A stretch of DNA of 7,908 nt from Bacillota bacterium (GTDB lineage Bacteria > Bacillota > Clostridia > Peptostreptococcales > Anaerovoracaceae). This document shows, piece after piece, positions 1 through 5,671 of this stretch. Within the stretch, counting starts at the first letter, position 1. Each line of letters starts with the position of its first letter. Under the pieces are notes generated by a model that ran no database searches, was not told the origin of the DNA, and was given only the letters and a program-made list of their open reading frames with translations. The DNA lies in the NCBI GenBank assembly GCA_017543805.1, contig JAFYFK010000245.1, positions 1-7,908 of the forward strand, read 5' to 3'. The position numbers and the translations under genes were made by a program.

Positions 1-884
1 GCGATATAGAAATGAGCAGCATCGGTTCCGGCAAGCCCGCGACGGGTATCTATGTAACGGAAGACGGGGACGCATTTATCTGCGCGTCTGAAGGAACCAT
101 CTGGCATAAAGCCCACGGGAACAATGATCCTGAACTGGTTTGTGATCTCGGGCAGACCGGAACGGATTTTCACGACATAGACGGGAACTCAAAGAACGAT
201 ATTTACGCTGCAGGAGACAGGGGAACGCTTCTCCATTATGACGGCAGCTCCTGGAGCGCCGTAGCGACTCCCGGCTGCGCAGCCCTGAACGGTATCTGGC
301 CGGACGGAAAAGGCAGCGCGTTTATCGCCGGCGACAGCGGGACCGTGCTTAAGGTCAAAAACGGCGCTGTCACCCAAAGCTGGAGACTCGGGGACGGAAA
401 TCTGCAGGGCATCTGGGGCTTCGGCGAAGATATGGTCTTCGCCTGCGGCGACCTTGGGACAGTGCTGATGTACGACGGCGCTGAATGGAAGACGGTCGCC
501 CTGCCGGACAGTGACAGCTTTATTCCCGAATCAATGCATTTTACGGAGATCTTCGGCCTTGAGGACGGAGACCGCCGCGTGCTCTATGTTACGGACATAA
601 CGAGGTATGACGGCGCTTTTGAACTCAATATAAAGCCTGCCGGAGGCAGCCCCGGGTTCGACGTCTGGCTCGAGGGCGGAAAAGTGCGCTACACGCTCGG
701 CAGCGATCTGCCTGAGGACTGCTTTGTTTACGCCGCGACTTACAGCGCGGACGGCAGGATGACAGGCCTTGACTATGGATATGACGGCCGGATAAGCCTT
801 TGGGGAGAAGGGCCGGCTGTCAAGGTATTCTTTACCGACAGCTTATTTACTCCGCTGCGCGAAGCGGTCACGCTTGAACGCTGA
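1..884 (+). CDS. Beta-propeller repeat protein, 3' part (5' end outside window)
   Basis: The frame is open from the first bases and the ATG at 12 has no ribosome binding site in view, so this is probably the C-terminal part of a longer protein. Numbering from that ATG, similar blades occur near residues 21-39, 63-81, 102-120 and 141-159. The last three start exactly 39 residues apart and share a core like AGDxGTxLxYDGxxW, preceded in two cases by NGIW or QGIW. This is a beta-propeller resembling the BNR/photosystem II assembly-factor type. Residues about 200-290 form a separate domain with AATYSADGRM and VKVFFTDSLFTPL, a pattern I associate with the C-terminus of secreted clostridial proteins. 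A surface or extracellular binding role is inference; no signal peptide can be seen because the 5' end is missing. The gene ends 7 bases before the opposing gene, with no terminator between them. Confidence 0.75.
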   Translation, partial: DIEMSSIGSGKPATGIYVTEDGDAFICASEGTIWHKAHGNNDPELVCDLGQTGTDFHDIDGNSKNDIYAAGDRGTLLHYDGSSWSAVATPGCAALNGIWPDGKGSAFIAGDSGTVLKVKNGAVTQSWRLGDGNLQGIWGFGEDMVFACGDLGTVLMYDGAEWKTVALPDSDSFIPESMHFTEIFGLEDGDRRVLYVTDITRYDGAFELNIKPAGGSPGFDVWLEGGKVRYTLGSDLPEDCFVYAATYSADGRMTGLDYGYDGRISLWGEGPAVKVFFTDSLFTPLREAVTLER

Positions 885-891
885 ATAAAGA

Positions 892-1833
892 TCAGTAATT
901 GAATATGTATTCCAGAACGGCTCTGACTAATGCGTTTGCTTCCGCATACTGCACAGAGCCGTTTTCTTCGAGGAGCAGGAAGCCGCTGTGGTATCCGCCG
1001 AGATCCTTAAGCTTTCCGGCTTCGACCGGCAAAAGCTTAAGGTCCGAGAACAGCATGCCGTCGCGTTCCTCGGAAAAGACGTCCATCGTAAACCTTCCGG
1101 TAAACGAATCGTAATCGAAGCGGAAGCTGTCCTCGAATACCGAGACCGGCAGCAGCCCCGATTTTGTGACGCCTTCCGAATGCAGTCTGGAGCCCTCGAA
1201 AGAGACGGATCTTACGCGCAGCTTAAGATCGGCGGCTTTTGCGATAAAACCTTCTTTAAAGGCGATCTCGTGGTAGGGGAGAAAGCTGAGTTTGTCCGTT
1301 ATTGCCGCGAGCTGCCTCACATCGTCCGCGTTGTGGAGCAGGATCGTCTCTTTTGCCTTTTTGTCCCCGACCGCCAGATATCGGTTATACAGGGGTATGC
1401 ATTCGCCTCCGGGTATTTTGTCGCTGCGGGCAGGCGCAAGCCCCATGGCTTCCTCGACGCTCTTCTGGCTCAGGCTCTGCATGCTTTTCGCGAGAGGCCA
1501 GTACTGCTTGAGCCTCCTGTACACGTCTACGCTCTTAAACAGCGGCAGCTTTTCGCAGAGTCTGTATTTCTTTGCCCTGGCAAGCACGAACGGAAGGTCG
1601 AAGCGCTCGCCGTTGTATGTGATGACCTCGTCGCACTCTTCAAGTATGCCGAGGATCTCTTCGAGTATGCGTTTTTCATCGGACGGGTCTTCCGCAAAGT
1701 TCTGGAACAGTTCTTTACCGGGAAGGCCGACAAAACCGGCGTTGATTACCATGTCGTGCGTCGGCCACAGACCCATGGTCTCGATGTCAAAAACTTTTAC
1801 ATTTAAATTTTCTGAATATGGATCGTACTTCAT
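892..1833 (-). CDS. YprB-like RNase H-fold exonuclease (DEDD family)
   Basis: A 313-residue protein with the ribonuclease H-like fold of the YprB/predicted exonuclease family. Residues 14-21 (VFDIETMG) are the ExoI motif with metal ligands D16 and E18. Residues 72-82 (TYNGERFDLPF) are ExoII with D79. Residues 166-172 (LHNADDV) are ExoIII with D171. DEDDy enzymes usually have tyrosine four residues before this Asp, but here it is H167, as in many YprB relatives. The stretch around 116-146 (a serine/leucine helix, then DKIPGGECIPLY) is also typical of the family. The C-terminal 120 residues are not recognised. The expected activity is Mg-dependent 3'-5' exonuclease on DNA or RNA; the substrate is unknown. 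No start codon other than M1 fits, since the first motif begins at residue 14. No Shine-Dalgarno precedes the ATG, and the promoter lies almost on top of it. The gene is monocistronic in this window. Confidence 0.85.
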   Translation of the reverse strand: MKYDPYSENLNVKVFDIETMGLWPTHDMVINAGFVGLPGKELFQNFAEDPSDEKRILEEILGILEECDEVITYNGERFDLPFVLARAKKYRLCEKLPLFKSVDVYRRLKQYWPLAKSMQSLSQKSVEEAMGLAPARSDKIPGGECIPLYNRYLAVGDKKAKETILLHNADDVRQLAAITDKLSFLPYHEIAFKEGFIAKAADLKLRVRSVSFEGSRLHSEGVTKSGLLPVSVFEDSFRFDYDSFTGRFTMDVFSEERDGMLFSDLKLLPVEAGKLKDLGGYHSGFLLLEENGSVQYAEANALVRAVLEYIFNY

Positions 1834-1839
1834 GCGAAG

Positions 1840-1868
1840 AGTATATCACCAGGTGAATCATTATGCAA
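1840..1868 (-). promoter_or_regulatory. Promoter of the YprB-like gene, probably giving a leaderless mRNA
   Basis: Read on the minus strand, TTGCAT (1863-1868) is followed by a 17-base spacer and TATACT (1840-1845). The -10 box matches the consensus at 5 of 6 positions and the -35 box at 3 of 6. Only six bases separate the -10 box from the ATG at 1833, so transcription would start at or next to the start codon. This agrees with the absence of a Shine-Dalgarno sequence. The box positions are seen; the start site is inferred. Confidence 0.5.
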
Positions 1869-1870
1869 AA

Positions 1871-1906
1871 AACAAAACCAGCTGCCGGGGAGCAGCTGGT
1901 TTTGTT
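1871..1906 (-). terminator. Strong hairpin, intrinsic terminator reading leftward
   Basis: A perfect 14-bp inverted repeat (AACAAAACCAGCTG at 1871-1884, its complement at 1893-1906) surrounds an 8-base loop. On the minus strand the stem runs straight into a T-rich tract (1863-1870), giving a good intrinsic terminator. On the plus strand the T residues are only inside the stem and are followed by CAAAAG, so it is weaker that way. It lies upstream of the minus-strand exonuclease gene, so it would block leftward read-through into that gene rather than end it. Its T tract overlaps the proposed -35 box. Confidence 0.65.
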
Positions 1907-2049
1907 CAAAAGGGGTATTGGGATTAGAGATCTATGCGATCATCAGGGGGATAATCGCTGCAATTATAATAACAGGTTATGAATCAAAATGCAAGCAAAC
2001 TAAATATAGATATGTTTGGCTCTCATCCAGTAGACAAAACCACTATATT

Positions 2050-2078
2050 TTGATAAAATTAACTCATCATTTTATAGT
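2050..2078 (+). promoter_or_regulatory. Sigma-A-type promoter of the Nudix-Xer-Sir2 operon
   Basis: TTGATA (2050-2055), a 17-base spacer and TATAGT (2073-2078) each match the consensus at 5 of 6 positions in a strongly AT-rich stretch. Transcription should begin near 2085, leaving a leader of about 22 bases before the ATG at 2107. This short leader contains no convincing Shine-Dalgarno. TTAACATAA (2078-2086), on the other strand TTATGTTAA, overlaps the -10 box and start site and resembles a XerD half-site. The rest of the 1907-2106 gap shows no gene. Confidence 0.65.
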
Positions 2079-2106
2079 TAACATAAAAACTGATTTGGTT
2101 AATATC

Positions 2107-2646
2107 ATGACATTCGAAGAAAAAAGTCTAAAAACACGGGTAATTTACAAAGGACGGGTCTTTACGGTGCGCCAGGACGAGGTCACGACGGCGAACGGCA
2201 CCGGAATAAGGGACATAATCGAACATAACGGGGGCGTCGGAATAGTCGCGCTGACTCCGGAAAAAAAGCTCATAATGATAAGGCAGTTCCGGATAGCCGC
2301 CGGCGAAGTCGTATGGGAGATCCCCGCCGGTAAGCTCGAGGACGGCGAGATCGGCCAGACTCTTCTTACCGCAAAAAGGGAACTTAAGGAGGAGACCGGC
2401 TGGGAAGCTGAAAACTGGAGGCACCTTACAAAATTCTACGGGACTATCGGTTACTGTACGGAGATGATCGACCTCTACCGCGCGGACGTTACCGTAAAGG
2501 GCGATACTCATTTCGACCCGTCGGAAGCTATAGACCTTTATGAGATGGAGATCCCGGAGCTTCTCAAAATGGTCGAAAGCGGTGAGATAAAAGACGCCAA
2601 GACCATAATCGCGATACTTATGACCGCCAGGGAACTGGGTCTGTAA
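2107..2646 (+). CDS. Nudix hydrolase, ADP-ribose pyrophosphatase (NudF) family
   Basis: A 179-residue protein, the usual size for NudF-type enzymes, which cleave ADP-ribose to AMP and ribose 5-phosphate in the cytoplasm. Family landmarks are RDIIEHNGGVGIV (35-47), IRQFR (58-62) and WEIPAGKLEDGE (70-81). The Nudix box runs from G75 to W99 and includes E81, R91-E92, E95-E96 and G98. The spacing is odd: nine residues lie between E81 and R91 where the canonical motif has seven. GYCTEM (115-120) matches the family segment that usually reads PGYSTE. The frame stays open up to 1918, but that extension would be AT-rich, lies before the promoter and resembles no Nudix N-terminus, so the ATG at 2107 is chosen despite its weak ribosome binding site. 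It is the first gene of an operon; the next starts 14 bases after its stop, behind a GGAGA. Substrate specificity beyond the family is inferred. Confidence 0.88.
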   Translation: MTFEEKSLKTRVIYKGRVFTVRQDEVTTANGTGIRDIIEHNGGVGIVALTPEKKLIMIRQFRIAAGEVVWEIPAGKLEDGEIGQTLLTAKRELKEETGWEAENWRHLTKFYGTIGYCTEMIDLYRADVTVKGDTHFDPSEAIDLYEMEIPELLKMVESGEIKDAKTIIAILMTARELGL

Positions 2647-2659
2647 CGGAGATACAGCT

Positions 2660-3541
2660 ATGAAGTATTCAATTGATTTCTACACTTTCCTTGAAAAGGA
2701 AAAACGCTGCTCGGCAGCGACTCTGAATGCCTACACATCTGATGTGGACGAGTTCTGCGCGTATCTTGCCGGAAGGGGGAAGACCGAGGACAAGGCCGCG
2801 AAGAAGGACGTATCGGACTATCTCGAATCCCTTAAAAACGAGGGCCGCAGCATGTCCACGCTCAACCGCAAGCTCGCGTCAGTGCGCTGTTATTACGGAT
2901 TTCTCCTGAATTCCGGAAGGATCGCCTCCGATCCGACCGCGGGGATACGCTCGCCCAAGATAAAGCGCGACAGCGTCGAATTCCTCAGCATCGAAGAGGT
3001 CGAGACCCTTCTCGAGACGCCCGACGCGGGAACGGACAAGGGGATACGCGACAGGGCCATGCTTGAGCTCATGTACGCTACCGGCATACGCGCCAGCGAG
3101 GTCAGCGCGGCAAACGTCAGCGATCTTAACCTCAACATAGGCTTCATATCCGTAGTATCGGAGGGAAACGCGAGGCTCATACCTGTCGGCCGTCCGGCAA
3201 GACAGGCTCTCAAGGCTTATATCAACGGCCCGAGGGTCCGCTTTATCGGGGAAAAGGAAGACGACGGAGCGCTCTTCGTCAACTTCCTCGGTGAGAGGAT
3301 CTCCCGCCAGGGCATCTGGAAGATACTCAAGTTTTACGGCGAAAAGGCAGGCCTCGCGGATAAGATCAGCCCGAAGATCCTCCGGAATTCCTTCGCGGCC
3401 CACATGGTGCAGAACGGCGCGGACCTCAAGAGCCTGCAGGACATCCTCGGGCATGAGGACATAGCCGCCACAAAGTTTTTCCTCAGCCTTACAAAGAACC
3501 GCATAATGGACGTTTACGGAAAGGCATTTCCGAGAGCATAA
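2660..3541 (+). CDS. Xer-type tyrosine recombinase homologue, probably catalytically inactive
   Basis: A 293-residue protein of full XerC/XerD length. The N-terminal SAM-like (core-binding) domain spans about 1-95 and the catalytic fold about 105-290. The C-terminus (TKNRIMDVYGKAFPRA) matches the XerD ending. Of the six catalytic positions, three are kept: R144 in ATGIRASE, R242 in ILRNSF and H265 in LGHED. Three are lost. The hairpin lysine of GKG is E168 (SEG), the histidine of HxLR is K239, and the tyrosine nucleophile is F274 (ATKFFL where XerD has TTQIYT). Y286 belongs to the conserved VY..AxPRA tail and is not the nucleophile. The frame has no stop or shift, so this is not a decaying pseudogene. 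True Xer proteins resolve chromosome dimers at dif; this one should bind DNA but not cut it. Streptococcal XerD-like proteins are a precedent for non-recombining relatives. GGAGA at 2648-2652 sets the start. Confidence 0.85.
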   Translation: MKYSIDFYTFLEKEKRCSAATLNAYTSDVDEFCAYLAGRGKTEDKAAKKDVSDYLESLKNEGRSMSTLNRKLASVRCYYGFLLNSGRIASDPTAGIRSPKIKRDSVEFLSIEEVETLLETPDAGTDKGIRDRAMLELMYATGIRASEVSAANVSDLNLNIGFISVVSEGNARLIPVGRPARQALKAYINGPRVRFIGEKEDDGALFVNFLGERISRQGIWKILKFYGEKAGLADKISPKILRNSFAAHMVQNGADLKSLQDILGHEDIAATKFFLSLTKNRIMDVYGKAFPRA

Positions 3542-3556
3542 GCGCAGGAGGGGATC

Positions 3557-4291
3557 ATGTACGAAGAATTAAAAGAGATACTGAACAACGGCAAACGTAT
3601 GGTATTCTTCGGCGGAGCGGGCGTCTCCACCGAGAGCGGCATACCGGACTTCCGGTCCGAAACAGGCCTCTACAACGCAAAGCAGGAATTCGGAAAAGCA
3701 CCGGAGGAGATGCTTTCAGCGCACTTCTTCCGCCAGGATCCGGAGACCTTCTTCAAGTATTACAAAAAGAATCTGATAGCGACCTGGGCTAAGCCGAACA
3801 AGGCTCACATTGCCCTTGCAAAGCTCGAGGAACAGGGAAAACTGGCCGCGGTCGTCACACAGAACATCGACGGGCTGCACCAGGCCGCCGGAAGCAAAAC
3901 AGTCTATGAGCTTCACGGCTCCGTGCACCGCAACACATGCCTTAAATGCGGCAAAAAGTTCCCGCTGGATTATATTCTCGATGAAAACAACTGCCGCGAC
4001 AGCATCCCGTACTGCGACTGCGGAGGCATCGTAAAGCCCGACGTGGTACTTTACGAGGAGATGCTCGACGAGGACTGCATCCGCGGCGCGGTCAACGCTA
4101 TTCAGAAGGCCGATGTGCTGATAATCGGCGGCACTGCGCTCGCAGTCTACCCGGCGGCCGGCTTTATCCACTATTTCCGCGGAGATAAGCTTGTACTGAT
4201 AAACAGATCCGAGACCAGCGCGGACAGCATGGCGGACCTTATAGTCCGCGACCCGATAGGCCAGGTCCTCGGCGAGTGTCTGGGACTGTAA
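3557..4291 (+). CDS. Sir2 family NAD-dependent protein deacetylase (sirtuin)
   Basis: A 244-residue compact bacterial sirtuin. It removes acetyl groups from protein lysines, using NAD+ and releasing nicotinamide and O-acetyl-ADP-ribose. The NAD pocket is GGAGVSTESGIPDFRS (19-34) and TQNIDGLHQAAGS (101-113). The catalytic base is H120 in ELHGS. Zinc ligands are C128 and C131 (CLKC) and C153 and C155 (CDC, the short form before GGIVKPDVV). GTALAVYPAAG (192-202) and LVLINRSET (212-220) are the remaining NAD-binding segments. After DFRS the sequence reads ETGLYN, without the YxxR pair of class III desuccinylases, so a Thermotoga-Sir2-like deacetylase is more likely. AGGAGG at 3546-3551, five bases before the ATG, fixes the start. 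It is the third gene of the operon, 15 bases after the Xer homologue. No terminator follows immediately; the next hairpins are at 4312-4499. Confidence 0.95.
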   Translation: MYEELKEILNNGKRMVFFGGAGVSTESGIPDFRSETGLYNAKQEFGKAPEEMLSAHFFRQDPETFFKYYKKNLIATWAKPNKAHIALAKLEEQGKLAAVVTQNIDGLHQAAGSKTVYELHGSVHRNTCLKCGKKFPLDYILDENNCRDSIPYCDCGGIVKPDVVLYEEMLDEDCIRGAVNAIQKADVLIIGGTALAVYPAAGFIHYFRGDKLVLINRSETSADSMADLIVRDPIGQVLGECLGL

Positions 4292-4311
4292 AGATATTAA
4301 AGATTAAAATA

Positions 4312-4450
4312 GCAAATATGTATGTGCTCGCACGGGTACTCTAAGGCCGCCGGTTCTTAGCGATTGGCGAGCCTTCGGCGAAGACAGAGCTTAGAACCGC
4401 TGCGAGACGCAGGTAGCGAGAGCGTGCCCGTAGAGCATATACATATTTGC
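4312..4450. other. 139-bp three-way-junction element (structured RNA or palindromic repeat)
   Basis: The ends are long imperfect inverted repeats: 4312-4342 pairs with 4419-4450, beginning with 12 perfect pairs (GCAAATATGTAT). Inside are two further hairpins. 4351-4361 (CGGTTCTTAGC) pairs with 4389-4399 with one mismatch, and 4400-4404 (CTGCG) pairs with 4408-4412 around a 3-base loop. Together they make a closing stem with two arms. Two differences in the closing stem (at G4324 and T4337) would be G-U pairs in a plus-strand RNA but A-C mismatches in a minus-strand RNA, which favours plus-strand transcription, perhaps from the Sir2 operon. It has no plausible reading frame and I do not recognise a known RNA family. 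A REP/MITE-like intergenic repeat is the main alternative, although no flanking target duplication is visible. Confidence 0.55.
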
Positions 4451-4474
4451 AAAAAAACAATATACAAAAAATAC

Positions 4475-4499
4475 AAAAGCCGGCTGACAGCCGGCTTTT
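4475..4499 (-). terminator. Intrinsic terminator of the radical SAM gene (possibly bidirectional)
   Basis: A perfect 11-bp stem (AAAAGCCGGCT, loop GAC, complement) lies 6 bases beyond the radical SAM stop codon. On the minus strand it is followed by TTTTGTATTTTTTGTAT, a standard terminator tail. On the plus strand the stem ends in TTTTA, so it may also stop transcription arriving from the Sir2 operon. Confidence 0.85.
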
Positions 4500-4505
4500 A
4501 AAATG

Positions 4506-5420
4506 CTATTCAGTGAGCTCGCCTTCCAGCCATTTCTGGTCGTTGGGCTCGAACTTGACGTTTTTGTAAGCTTCCACATCCAGACGGACATCCTTGAGGA
4601 TCTGGTCGCCCCAGTCAGCGTGGATCTCGCCGGTCTGCTTGATGAGGATATCGTAGAGGATGTCGTAGGTTATGCCGTCCTCCGGATCCTTTTCGACTAC
4701 CGTCGAATACGGAAGAGTCCTGTGGTAGGTGAGAGGCATTCCCTTATAATCGAAATGGAAACCGCAGCGCATGCGGCAGCCGTCAAGCCCCTTGTACTCC
4801 GCGACTTCCTTGAGGTCGTGCAGTATGTGGTCGTGCTCCTGGTCGTAGAGATTGTCCGGCGTGGTGTCGGTATAATCGTAACGGAACTGGATGTTTGCTC
4901 CGGGGATAGGCAGGAAGCGCTCCATATAAGGGATCAGCTGCTCCTTGGGATAGTGCTTGAACAGCACGCAGTTGATGCGGAACGGGACAGCCAGCCTGTA
5001 GAGGAGCTCGTCGTTCGATTCGACAACAAAGTGCTGCATGTGGCGGGAAATGTTGATGCAGGTGATCTTCCCCTTGTTATGCTCCGTGAACGCGACGATG
5101 TCGTCGGCGGTCGTGAATTCGGATACCGGCAGGGTGGTGTTGATGAATACCCTGTGAGTCGTGGGAATGCAGTCCAGCATTACCTGCAGGGCTTTGATGT
5201 CGGCAAACGGTTCGCCTCCGGTGAATACGAAATCGCAGCGCGGAGTGATGCTGTCCATAAGCTTAATGCTCTCGCAGATCTTCTCGAGCGAGAAACCGGT
5301 CATATCCGCGTATTCCTGCTTGTTGATGCAGAACGGGCAGTTGTTTTTGCAGTCGTAAGGCACGAATACCGTTACGGTGGCTCCGCCTTCTCTTGTTTTA
5401 TATGGAAGATGACGTCCCAT
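4506..5420 (-). CDS. Radical SAM protein of unknown substrate
   Basis: A 304-residue soluble radical SAM enzyme. The CX3CX2C motif is C24, C28 and C31 (CKNNCPFC), which would bind a [4Fe-4S] cluster and S-adenosylmethionine. TGGEPF (67-72) is the SAM-contacting GGE motif. The layout over residues 14-180 resembles the MoaA/activase-type radical SAM core. Extra cysteines at C215 and C219 (CRMRC) lie where auxiliary-cluster or substrate-binding cysteines sit in some families, but two are too few to claim a full SPASM domain. The C-terminal part is acidic, ending near FEPNDQKWLEGELTE. No partner gene such as a peptide precursor or glycyl radical enzyme is next to it; it has its own promoter and terminator. 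AAAGGA (minus strand, 5427-5432), six bases before the ATG, fixes the start. Radical SAM membership is sure; the reaction is not known. Confidence 0.92.
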   Translation of the reverse strand: MGRHLPYKTREGGATVTVFVPYDCKNNCPFCINKQEYADMTGFSLEKICESIKLMDSITPRCDFVFTGGEPFADIKALQVMLDCIPTTHRVFINTTLPVSEFTTADDIVAFTEHNKGKITCINISRHMQHFVVESNDELLYRLAVPFRINCVLFKHYPKEQLIPYMERFLPIPGANIQFRYDYTDTTPDNLYDQEHDHILHDLKEVAEYKGLDGCRMRCGFHFDYKGMPLTYHRTLPYSTVVEKDPEDGITYDILYDILIKQTGEIHADWGDQILKDVRLDVEAYKNVKFEPNDQKWLEGELTE

Positions 5421-5491
5421 TTAAGTTCCTTTCGTTAAGTACCCTTTGTTTTATCGGAAATACTGCCGGTGCATAAGGCGCCGGCCGATTT

Positions 5492-5520
5492 ATTGTAATG
5501 CTAAAAAAGCCCGAGGTCAA
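5492..5520 (-). promoter_or_regulatory. Promoter of the radical SAM gene
   Basis: On the minus strand TTGACC (5515-5520), a 17-base spacer and TACAAT (5492-5497) each match the sigma-A consensus at 5 of 6 positions. Transcription would start near 5485, giving a leader of about 65 bases. The leader begins with a GC-rich hairpin (GCCGG at 5481-5485 against CCGGC at 5465-5469, both read on the minus strand). Just outside it lies a second, 4-bp inverted pair, ATCG/CGAT (5453-5456 with 5486-5489). The hairpin has no T tract, so it is not a terminator; it may stabilise the mRNA end or be an operator. Confidence 0.65.
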
Positions 5521-5580
5521 TGAAAAATGAACTGGAAATGAAATGGGAGAAAAATTCACATAAAATTAGCAAAATAAGGA

Positions 5581-5610
5581 TTGACAATGAGTGAGCTAAA
5601 AATGTAATAT
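5581..5610 (+). promoter_or_regulatory. Promoter of the Tad pilus operon
   Basis: A perfect TTGACA (5581-5586) is followed after 18 bases by TAATAT (5605-5610, 4 of 6). TGTAAT at 5603-5608, with a 16-base spacer, is an alternative -10 box. Transcription would begin near 5615-5617, about 55 bases before the ATG at 5672. This argues against the in-frame GTG at 5615 as the start. The AT-rich stretch 5521-5580 between this and the divergent promoter shows no gene. Confidence 0.55.
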
Positions 5611-5671
5611 ATGGGTGCAAAGCCAAATTTGGAAAAATCGGCGCAGGCCGGGAAAGAGTAGAAAGATAAAG

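Noticed and set aside
988..1806. 272-residue plus-strand frame opposite the exonuclease gene
   Set aside because: It is antisense to a gene with clear DEDD motifs, and its translation resembles no protein family and has a shadow-frame composition.
1918..2106. N-terminal extension of the Nudix protein from an ATG at 1918
   Set aside because: The extension is AT-rich, lies upstream of and across the promoter at 2050-2078, and encodes sequence unlike any Nudix N-terminus. ATG 2107 gives normal family length.
2065..2106. A complete dif recombination site near the Xer gene
   Set aside because: Only the XerD-like half matches. The expected XerC arm after a 6-base centre is not there.
4312..4450. 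Insertion sequence or MITE with target duplication
   Set aside because: No direct repeat flanks the inverted arms and no transposase is present, so it is reported only as a structured element.
4503..5438. 311-residue plus-strand frame opposite the radical SAM gene
   Set aside because: It is the complement of a confident radical SAM gene and spans its promoter-proximal leader. No ribosome binding site and no recognisable domain.
5520..5594. 24-codon frame between the divergent promoters
   Set aside because: The GAGG is too close to its ATG (3 bases), it overlaps the -35 box of the Tad promoter, and it is a low-complexity lysine-rich peptide. No support.
5615..5671. GTG start for the SAF protein, adding 19 residues
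   Set aside because: It has no ribosome binding site and sits at or before the predicted transcription start. The membrane anchor begins properly at ATG 5672.
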